Program-made: the position numbers and the translations under genes | Source of the DNA: Constrictibacter sp. MBR-5 | Lineage (GTDB): Bacteria; Pseudomonadota; Alphaproteobacteria; JAJUGE01 | Direction: 5' to 3' | Assembly: GCF_040549485.1 (NCBI RefSeq) | Contig: NZ_JBEPTK010000023.1 | Span: forward strand, 1-50,397 | DNA: 50,397 nucleotides | Part shown: in pieces, positions 34,055-41,573 of the stretch | Numbering within the stretch: position 1 is the first letter of the stretch | Layout: each line of letters opens with the position of its first letter | The notes under the pieces: generated by a model | What the model was told of the DNA's origin: nothing | Database searches by the model: none | Seen by the model: only the letters and a program-made list of their open reading frames with translations

Positions 34055-37000
34055 GTGGCGGACCGCGAGCTCTCCATACGGCTGTCGCTGAAGGACGCGG
34101 AGACCGTCCGGCGCGCCCTCGAAGCGGTGGGCAGGGACGGACAGGCGGCGTTCGACCGCATGACGCGCGCCGCCGAGCCGGCCTCGGTCCGGCTGCGGCT
34201 GGTGAACACTGCGGCGGCCGAAGGCCAGGCCGTGATGCGGAACTACGCCGCGCAGCTGGGGCCGGTCGGCAACGCGCTCGGCATGCTGAGCACGCGCGGC
34301 CTCGTCGCTGCTGCCGGCATCGGCGCGGTGGCGCTGGCGATCGGCAAGGGGCTCGGCGTCAGCCGCCAGCTGGAGACGCTGAAGGCCTCCCTCGTAACCG
34401 TCACCGGCTCCGCGTCCGCCGCCGCCACGGCGTTCGAGCAGATCACCGCCTTCACGACCGAGACGCCCTTCACGCTCGATCAGGTCGCGAGCGCCTTCAT
34501 CAAGCTCAAGGCGCTGGGCCTCGACCCGTCGGAAGCGGCGCTGCGTTCCTACGGCAACACCGCCTCGGCGATGGGCAAGAGCCTCGACCAGCTGATCGAG
34601 GCCGTGGCCGACGCCGCGACCGGCGAGTTCGAGCGGCTGAAGGAGTTCGGCATCCGGGCGTCGAGCGAGGGCAGCCGGGTCACCTTCACCTTCCGCGGCA
34701 TCTCGACGACGGTGCAGAAGGAAGCGCAGGCGATCGAGGGCTATCTGCGCCGGCTGGGCGATGTCGAGTTCGCGGGCGGCATGGAGCGCCAGGCGCAGAC
34801 GCTCGAAACCCAGATCAGCAACCTGACCGACGCGTGGCGGCTGTTCCTCGCCGAAGTGGCGAACGTCAGCGGCGCGCGCTCGGCCGCGGGCGGGTTCCTG
34901 ACCTGGCTGACCGAGGCCGCGACGCAGGCGCGGCGAGGACTGGCTGCGACCACCGACTTCTCGCGCCAGATCGTCGAGAACGCCCGCCAGATCCGCACGA
35001 TCGAGGACGAACTCGCGCAGCTTCGCGCGATGGGGATGTCCGAGAAAGACCCGGAGGTCAGCAGCCGTCTGCCGATCCTGGCGCGGATGCGCGAGGAAGA
35101 GGCGAAGCTCATTGCCGCTGCTCGCGCCGAGGCCGACGCTGCCGGTGCCGACGCGGCCCGGGTGAAGGCCGAGGCGGATGCCCAGGCGGCGGCGAAGGCC
35201 GAGGCGCGCGCGGCGGCGATCGCCAGGCTGACCGCCGAGCAGGCCCGCGAGATCGAGCTCGCCCGCATGGCTGCCGACGTTCGCGCCCAGCAGAACGCCG
35301 CCGACAGGGCCGAGGCCGATCTGCGGAAGGAGGTCGCCGACGCGACCGATGCGGAGATCGCCGCCGCGCGTGCCCGGGCGATTGAGGCGGTTAAGACGCA
35401 GCAGGCCGTCTCGGCTGCAGCGAGTGCGGGCAGCAAGGCAGAGGCGGACGCCGCCCGCGAGGCCAAGAAGAACGCCGAGGACTGGCTGCGGGTCATCGGT
35501 ACCGTCAACGAAGAACAGCGTCGGTCGACGGAAGCCAAGGCCGAGGCGCATGACGACATCGCCGAGCAGATCGCCGGCATCGAAGCAGAGACGCGCCAGT
35601 TCGGCCTGTCGAACGTCGAGCGCGAGATCGCCGTCGAGCTGATCAAGGCCGAAGCCCTCGCGAAGCGCGCCAACACCGCCGTCACCGAGGACGAGCGCAA
35701 GGCGATCGAGGCCGCGACCCGCGCCCGCGCCGCCGAGCGCGAGCGGATCGAACAGCAGACGCGCGCCCGCGAGGACGCCGCGCGCGAGGCGGAGCGCACG
35801 ACGGACCGGGTCGTCGATTATGCCGGCGATACCTTCGCCGACTTCTTCGCCGACACGCCGAAGTCGTGGAAGGACATGTGGAACGACATGTATTCCACGG
35901 CGAAGCAGACGCTCGCCAAGCTCGGCGGCGACCTGATCCTGCGCCCGGTGATCGCGCCGGTGGTGAATGCGGTGTACGGCGTCCAGGGCGCGGGCGACGC
36001 GCCCGGCCTCGGCGGAATCGGGGGCGGTGCCACCGGTACACGCGGCCCCGGCATCACGGATCTCGGCAACCTGCTGTCGCAGCAGAACGCGATCTTCGGC
36101 GGGCTGACGAGCAGCATCAACAGCTTCGGCGCCAGCCTCGGCTTCGCGTCCGGCGCGCAGATCGCCGCCCCGAGCGCCAGCTTCGTCGGACCGATGCCGC
36201 TGGCCCAGGGGTCGCTGTTCGGCACGACGACGCTGTCGGGGTTCCTGGGCGGCGTCGGTGCCGGCTTCGGCGCGGGCACGATGCTCGGCAGTCTGCTGGG
36301 TGCCACGCAGACGAACAGCATGATCGGATCCGGTGGCGGTGCGCTGCTCGGGGCCGGTATCGGCAGCATCGTCCCCGGCATCGGCACGCTGGTCGGCGGC
36401 CTCGTCGGCGGCCTGCTGGGCGGCGGCCTGTCCGCGCTGTTCGGCAAGGGCGGCAAGGACAAGCTGAAGATCCTGTCCGCCGACAACCCGCAGGGCAACG
36501 CACTGCTCGGCGACACGTTCGACGACGATCTCGCCCTGCGGAGCCCCTTCGGGTATGTCGGCCTCTCCGACAACAAGACGAGCGGCCATGACGCCGCCTT
36601 CGTGTCGAAGCTGGTCCAGACGCTCCGGCGCAGCGACCAGGGCGCCGCGCAGTATCTGTCGGGATCCGAGATCGCGACCGTGTCGACCGCGCTGCAGAAC
36701 CAGGGCGGCTACAACCGCTCCGACCGGAAGTTCGGCGAGGAGGAGTTCGGCAAGGTCATCCGCGGCCGGCTGAAGCCGATCCTCGAGGCGCTGGACATCA
36801 ACGGGCAGCTGATCGCCGCAACGCTCGCCGGTACCGACGCCGAGGAACTGCAGGCCGCGGCCCAGGAGCTTCTCGCCCGGCGCCAGGCGGTGCGGGACAT
36901 CATCGACTACAGCGGTGAAGAAGGGGAGATCCACAAGGCCGAGCGGTCGGCGTTCATGCAGCTGCAGAGCGCGATCGACGAACTCGCCGTCGCAAACGAC

Positions 37001-38134
37001 GACTTCGGCTTCAGCGCCGACAAGGCGGCGGCGGCACAGAAGCGCCTGGTCGAGGAATATCTCGGCCTCGCCGATGCGATCGAGCCGATGACGGCCGCCG
37101 AAAAGGCGCTGGCGGCAATGAACGAGCGGATCGCCCAGACGGCCGAGCTGGCGAAGCAGGTCGGGATCGACCTGACGCCGGCGGAGATCGAGACGAAGCT
37201 CCGCGAGCAGCTGCGCACCGGCTTCGACGGGGGGATCGCCGAGCAGATCAAGGCGCTCACCGATCCGCTGGGCGCGGCGCTCGATGCCTGGCAGAAGGCG
37301 GCCGACGCCCGGCTGGCCGATGCCAAGTTGCTGGGCGGGAACCTCGTCGAGGTCGAGCGGCTAAACGCGATCGAGCGCCAGAGGATCGTCGAGCAGTATA
37401 CCGGCGCTGCGGCCGATACGATCCGCGGCTTCCTGACGGACCAGTTCCAGGGTGCCGGCTCGGTCCTGGCGCCGCGCACGACACTGGTGAATGCCGAGGC
37501 CGAGTTCGATCGCCTGCTCGGCCTCGCACGGGGCGGTGACGCAGCGGCCCTCGCGGACATCACCAGCGCTGCACAGAACTATCTCAACGCGCAGCGCGCG
37601 ATCAGCGCCAGCGGTCCGGAGTTCTTCCAGGTCTTCGACCGGGTCACCGATAGCCTGAAGGCTTTCGTCGGCGACACGACCGGCATGCTGTCGTCAGGCG
37701 CCACGGCGGCCGCATCCCTGGTACCGCTTCTCGGTGACATCGAGAAGGCGACCGCGGACGGGAACGCCGCCATCGTCGCCGAGCTGGTCGGCCTGCGCCG
37801 GACCCTGGCCGGAGGACTGACGAGCGGGCCGACCGCCGCCGCGATCGTCAACGTGCAGCCCGCCGCCGTTACGGTGGTGGCGGACCTCGCCGCAGCCGGG
37901 ACCCCAAGCTACGCGGCGGGCGACGCCGCCGCCGGCGCCATGGCGCGGGTGGCGAGCAACACGGAACAGCTGGGGCCGATCCTGAAGAGCCTCGCTTCGG
38001 AATCGGCGCGCGGCTTCGAGCGCCTGGTGCAGGAGAACCGCATGCTGAACCGTAAGGTGGAAGAGCTGACCGAGGCGGTCCGTCGCCAGCAGGATGCGCT
38101 CGACCGGCTCACGGCCAGAGTGAGGGCCGCCTGA
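34055..38134 (+). CDS. Phage tail tape measure protein
   Basis: This 1359-residue protein sets tail length and is threaded through the tail tube. It starts MADRELSIRLSLKDAETVRR (GTG start, 2 nt after the GT stop). It has the lambda-type tape-measure N-terminal block: SRQLETLKASLVTVTGSASA and TAFEQITAFTTETPFTLDQV, then FIKLKALGLDPSEAALRS. Long Ala/Glu/Arg-rich coiled coils follow (about 300-600). A Gly/Ala-rich hydrophobic membrane-like section (about 660-800, GLVGGLLGGGLSALFGKGG) comes next, then further coiled coil to the end. Scaling known tape measures (about 0.15 nm per residue) suggests a tail near 200 nm. The end overlaps the next start (TGATG). Confidence 0.9.
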   Translation: MADRELSIRLSLKDAETVRRALEAVGRDGQAAFDRMTRAAEPASVRLRLVNTAAAEGQAVMRNYAAQLGPVGNALGMLSTRGLVAAAGIGAVALAIGKGLGVSRQLETLKASLVTVTGSASAAATAFEQITAFTTETPFTLDQVASAFIKLKALGLDPSEAALRSYGNTASAMGKSLDQLIEAVADAATGEFERLKEFGIRASSEGSRVTFTFRGISTTVQKEAQAIEGYLRRLGDVEFAGGMERQAQTLETQISNLTDAWRLFLAEVANVSGARSAAGGFLTWLTEAATQARRGLAATTDFSRQIVENARQIRTIEDELAQLRAMGMSEKDPEVSSRLPILARMREEEAKLIAAARAEADAAGADAARVKAEADAQAAAKAEARAAAIARLTAEQAREIELARMAADVRAQQNAADRAEADLRKEVADATDAEIAAARARAIEAVKTQQAVSAAASAGSKAEADAAREAKKNAEDWLRVIGTVNEEQRRSTEAKAEAHDDIAEQIAGIEAETRQFGLSNVEREIAVELIKAEALAKRANTAVTEDERKAIEAATRARAAERERIEQQTRAREDAAREAERTTDRVVDYAGDTFADFFADTPKSWKDMWNDMYSTAKQTLAKLGGDLILRPVIAPVVNAVYGVQGAGDAPGLGGIGGGATGTRGPGITDLGNLLSQQNAIFGGLTSSINSFGASLGFASGAQIAAPSASFVGPMPLAQGSLFGTTTLSGFLGGVGAGFGAGTMLGSLLGATQTNSMIGSGGGALLGAGIGSIVPGIGTLVGGLVGGLLGGGLSALFGKGGKDKLKILSADNPQGNALLGDTFDDDLALRSPFGYVGLSDNKTSGHDAAFVSKLVQTLRRSDQGAAQYLSGSEIATVSTALQNQGGYNRSDRKFGEEEFGKVIRGRLKPILEALDINGQLIAATLAGTDAEELQAAAQELLARRQAVRDIIDYSGEEGEIHKAERSAFMQLQSAIDELAVANDDFGFSADKAAAAQKRLVEEYLGLADAIEPMTAAEKALAAMNERIAQTAELAKQVGIDLTPAEIETKLREQLRTGFDGGIAEQIKALTDPLGAALDAWQKAADARLADAKLLGGNLVEVERLNAIERQRIVEQYTGAAADTIRGFLTDQFQGAGSVLAPRTTLVNAEAEFDRLLGLARGGDAAALADITSAAQNYLNAQRAISASGPEFFQVFDRVTDSLKAFVGDTTGMLSSGATAAASLVPLLGDIEKATADGNAAIVAELVGLRRTLAGGLTSGPTAAAIVNVQPAAVTVVADLAAAGTPSYAAGDAAAGAMARVASNTEQLGPILKSLASESARGFERLVQENRMLNRKVEELTEAVRRQQDALDRLTARVRAA

Positions 38135-39060
38135 TGGCGATCGTTGGCCTCGCCGCCCACCAGACGAGTGCTACGACCGGAACGGGAGCCTACGATCTCG
38201 ACGGGGACGTCGCCGGCGCCCTGAGCCTCGTGCAGGGTGCTGCGATCGAGAGCGGCGACAATGTCGGGCCGTGGGCGGTCGAGTATGTCGCGCGCTCCGG
38301 CACTAACATCGAGAACGGCATCGGCACCCTGACGGCCGGCGCCCCGGCGACGTTGACGCGCGACACGATCATCCGGTCGACCAACGGCAACGCGGCGATC
38401 GCCTGGGGCGGCGGTACGCGCGACGTCTTCCTGGCGCCGGGCGCCACGACGCTGAGCCTCCTGTCCGAGGCGACCGCCGATGCCGATCCCGACACGCTCG
38501 CGCGCCGGGATGCCTCGGGGCGGCTGCGCGCCGCCACGCCAACTGCCTCGTCGCATCTGGCGACCAAGGGCTATGTCGACGCGGCAGACATCTTCCTGCA
38601 GGACGCGGTCGAAGATGCGCAGACCACGGCCGATGCGGCCCAGGATGCGGCTGATGCCGCGGCGGGTGCGGGCACCGCGCACGCGGCACGGACCGACAAC
38701 CCGCACGCGGTGACGAAGGCACAGGTCGGCCTCGGCGACGTGCTGAACTTCGCGCAGCTCTACCTGACGGTGGCGACCGTCGGCGCGGCCGGTTCCCTGG
38801 CCTTCTCGAACGGCACGACGACATTCGCCCTGAAATGGGGTGCCGTCACCGGGATCGCGGCAGGCGCCAACCAGGGGGTCACCTATCCGGCTGCCTTCCC
38901 CACGGCCACGCTCGCAGTGATGACCCAGCACCGGAACGCCAGCTTCTCGGGATCGAACAGCGTGACGACGGGCGTGCACTCGGAGACCGCCGCCAGCTTC
39001 ACGATCTACAACAACGCCAGCATGGCGGTCGACCTCTTCTGGTTCGCGATCGGGCACTGA
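38134..39060 (+). CDS. Phage tail fibre-like protein with gp53-type C-terminus
   Basis: This 308-residue protein has three parts. The N-terminal block (about 1-110) reads HQTSATTGTGAYDLDG, then GIGTLTAGAPATLTRDTIIR, and is shared with the tailspike downstream. The middle segment (about 150-210) is Ala/Asp-rich with the fibre motif DNPHAVTKAQVGLGDVLN (about 189-206). The C-terminal domain reads TYPAAFPTATLAVMTQ and ends FTIYNNASMAVDLFWFAIGH, the pattern of gp53-like tail-fibre tips. It is likely a trimeric receptor-binding protein. Confidence 0.75.
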   Translation: MAIVGLAAHQTSATTGTGAYDLDGDVAGALSLVQGAAIESGDNVGPWAVEYVARSGTNIENGIGTLTAGAPATLTRDTIIRSTNGNAAIAWGGGTRDVFLAPGATTLSLLSEATADADPDTLARRDASGRLRAATPTASSHLATKGYVDAADIFLQDAVEDAQTTADAAQDAADAAAGAGTAHAARTDNPHAVTKAQVGLGDVLNFAQLYLTVATVGAAGSLAFSNGTTTFALKWGAVTGIAAGANQGVTYPAAFPTATLAVMTQHRNASFSGSNSVTTGVHSETAASFTIYNNASMAVDLFWFAIGH

Positions 39061-39061
39061 G

Positions 39062-40771
39062 ATGATTCCCGGAACGACGACCCTCGCGACCTGGTCGGTC
39101 GCGACGCTGCCGCTCGCCCACGCGGTGGCCGACCCGCTGCAGCTCCTGCTGGCCGATCCCGATGCCGAGCTTCTATTCGTGCTCGCCGCATACCCGCAGC
39201 CCCTTGCCGGGCTGGACAGCGACTTTCCCTATGCACTCGCGACGGAGCCGCTGGCGGCGCTCGACGAGGCGGAAGAAGGCGAGGATCACACGATCCTGCT
39301 GTCCGACCGCGGCTACACGACGGGCGCCGACGAGGATCCGCCGCATCGGCACTTCCCGCCACGGCTGGCGACCGCCTTCAACTTCGAGAGCGCAATTCCG
39401 CGGCCCGGCCGGGACGACCCGGCGACGCTGAGCTATGGAGAGATCCGCATCGCCAACGGCGATCGCGCCTACGACCACCTGCTCGACTATTCCTGGACGG
39501 GCCGACGCGTCGACCTGCTGGTCGGCGGCACACTGAAGCCGCGGCGGCATGGCGAGCGCCGCCTGAAGTTCCACGAGTTCGGGACGATGTTCCGCGGCAC
39601 GGTCGAGGCGATCGAAGCGGACGATACCAGCCTGCGGCTGACCATGCGCGACCCTGCGGCGCGCCTGGAACGGGTGCCGCCGCGAACGTTGTTCGCCGGG
39701 ACGGGAGGCCTGGAAGGCGGTGAAGATCTCGACGGCTTGGCGAAGCCGATAGGCTGGGGCCGCAACCGCAACGTCCCGCCCGTTCAGCTCGATGCCGTCG
39801 ACCTCGTCTACATGCTGTCGGCCGGGCCGATCCAGGCGGTGCTGGCCGTCCGCGACAAGGGCATATCGCTCGGCTTCGCCGGCGACCATGCCGACCTCGC
39901 CGCACTGCTGTCCGCCAGCCTGGCGCCGGGGGACTATGCGACGTGCCTCGCCCTCGGCGTGCTGCGGCTGGGGGCGCCGCCGGGGGGACGGGTCACGGCG
40001 GATTTTGAGGGCGACATCTCGTCGGGCTATCCCGACACGGCCGCCGCGATCGTCCGGCGCCTGGCGACGCTCTATGGCGGTTTCGTCGACCCGGACGAGA
40101 TCGACGCCGCCGCCTTCGCCGGGCTGGCCGCACCGCAGGCAATGCACCTCTGGCTGGGCCCGCAGGACGGCCGCACGATCGACCAACTGATCCGCACGCT
40201 GATGGACAGCGTCGAGGGCTGGGTGGGCTTCACCCGCGACGGCCGGCTGACGCTCGGACTGCATCGGCCGCCGGAAGTGGAATCCGCGACCACGGACATC
40301 GAGGCGGCCGACGAGATCGGCCGCAGCCTGGCGATCGTCCAGTCCGAGGACCCGGTCTGGCGCGCGCGCATCGGGTACGACGGACTGGAGCTGGTGCAGT
40401 CGGCCGACGAACTGGCCGAGGGCGTGGCGGCCGAGGAGCGAGCTTACTACGGCCGGGCGCACCGTTTCGCACCCTATGTCGATTCCGTCGTGGAAGGCCT
40501 GCATGCGCGGCCGCGCGACGTGGAGCGCGCGACGCAGATCGACGATCCGGCCGATGCCGCCGACCTCGCCCGAACGATCGTCCTGCGCGACGGGCAGATC
40601 CGGCGGGTCTGGAGCCTCGATGTCGCACGCGGGCTGCTGCGATTCCGGCCGGGGGCCGTCGTGCGCCTGACCTCGCCCCGCTACGGCCTGGGCAGCGGCC
40701 GGCCGCTGCGGGTGATGCGCGTCGTCGAGCGCGCGAACATGCGGACCGTCCGACTCGATCTCTGGGGGTGA
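39062..40771 (+). CDS. Phage tail hub/tip structural protein (unassigned family)
   Basis: This 569-residue protein is soluble, without signal peptide, coiled coil or membrane segment. It begins MIPGTTTLATWSVATLPLAH and contains a beta-rich block (about 105-230) with FNFESAIPRPGRDDPATLSY and SWTGRRVDLLVGG. An alpha/beta C-terminal half follows (about 300-560) with LIRTLMDSVEGWVGFTRDGR and VVRLTSPRYGLGSGRPLRVM. This composition and its place between fibre and tip genes fit a baseplate-hub or tail-tip protein of a siphovirus. The precise family is not recognised. Confidence 0.65.
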   Translation: MIPGTTTLATWSVATLPLAHAVADPLQLLLADPDAELLFVLAAYPQPLAGLDSDFPYALATEPLAALDEAEEGEDHTILLSDRGYTTGADEDPPHRHFPPRLATAFNFESAIPRPGRDDPATLSYGEIRIANGDRAYDHLLDYSWTGRRVDLLVGGTLKPRRHGERRLKFHEFGTMFRGTVEAIEADDTSLRLTMRDPAARLERVPPRTLFAGTGGLEGGEDLDGLAKPIGWGRNRNVPPVQLDAVDLVYMLSAGPIQAVLAVRDKGISLGFAGDHADLAALLSASLAPGDYATCLALGVLRLGAPPGGRVTADFEGDISSGYPDTAAAIVRRLATLYGGFVDPDEIDAAAFAGLAAPQAMHLWLGPQDGRTIDQLIRTLMDSVEGWVGFTRDGRLTLGLHRPPEVESATTDIEAADEIGRSLAIVQSEDPVWRARIGYDGLELVQSADELAEGVAAEERAYYGRAHRFAPYVDSVVEGLHARPRDVERATQIDDPADAADLARTIVLRDGQIRRVWSLDVARGLLRFRPGAVVRLTSPRYGLGSGRPLRVMRVVERANMRTVRLDLWG

Positions 40772-40772
40772 C

Positions 40773-41573
40773 ATGGGCAACCTGATCCTGGCGCTGCCGA
40801 CAATCTCGGACCGCGCGGTGATCGCGGCCGGCAGCGCCGCGGCGACGATGGAAGCGGCGAACCTGCAGAGCGTGCAGCCGGGCGACCGCTGGCGCGCGAC
40901 CGACCTTAGCAACGCCTGGCTGCAGATCGACCTGGGTGCGGCCGCGGCCGTCCGGATGATCTGGCTGGGCTACACGAACGCGAGCGCCGGTGCTCTATGG
41001 CGAGTCAGAGCGGCGAATACGCTCGCGGATCTGACCGGATCCCCCGCCTACGACAGCGGCTGGATCGCGCATCGCGTCGGGAACACCGCAGACTGGAATC
41101 GCACCCACGCCTTCCTCTGGCTGACCGCGACGATCGCGCACCCGCACTGGCGCATCGACATCGACGATGGCGACAACCCGGACGGCTGGTACGAGGCCGG
41201 ACGCCTCTATCTCGCCGACCCGTGGCAGCCCAGCCGCAACCGCCGCTACGGCGCCGCCGACGGCTATGCCGACGACAGCGGCGCCGAACGCGCGCGGGGC
41301 GGGCAAACCTATGTCGCCGAAGGCGGACAGTGGCGCGAGGGCAGCTTCACCCTCGGCTTCATGGATCGGGAAGAGATGCAGGCGAACGCCGCCCGCATCG
41401 ACCGGCTGGTCGGCACGCGGCGCGACCTGCTGATCCTCTACGACCCGGACGACACGGGCCGGCTGATGGACGAGTGCTTCTATGCGCGCCTGACCGAACT
41501 GCGCCCGCTGCTGCTGCCGCATCACCGGCTCTACGAGAAGAGCTACGCCTTCGCCGAGTGGGAGCTGCCCTGA
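40773..41573 (+). CDS. Phage tail-tip protein with discoidin-like (galactose-binding) fold
   Basis: This 266-residue protein has an N-terminal beta-sandwich (about 35-150): WRATDLSNAWLQIDLGAAAA, then MIWLGYTNASAGALWRVRAA, typical of discoidin or F5/8-type carbohydrate modules. Its C-terminal part (about 170-266) reads WREGSFTLGFMDREEM and LLILYDPDDTGRLMDECFYA, which resembles a virion adaptor. It sits between the hub-like gene and the tailspike, so it may couple them or bind glycans. It is 1 nt from the previous stop, and its stop overlaps the tailspike ATG (TGATG). Confidence 0.6.
   Translation: MGNLILALPTISDRAVIAAGSAAATMEAANLQSVQPGDRWRATDLSNAWLQIDLGAAAAVRMIWLGYTNASAGALWRVRAANTLADLTGSPAYDSGWIAHRVGNTADWNRTHAFLWLTATIAHPHWRIDIDDGDNPDGWYEAGRLYLADPWQPSRNRRYGAADGYADDSGAERARGGQTYVAEGGQWREGSFTLGFMDREEMQANAARIDRLVGTRRDLLILYDPDDTGRLMDECFYARLTELRPLLLPHHRLYEKSYAFAEWELP

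Noticed and set aside
33902-36934. 1010-codon minus-strand open frame opposite the tape measure
   Set aside because: The opposite strand has clear tape-measure motifs. This frame is low-complexity Arg/Ala/Gly with no recognisable domain.
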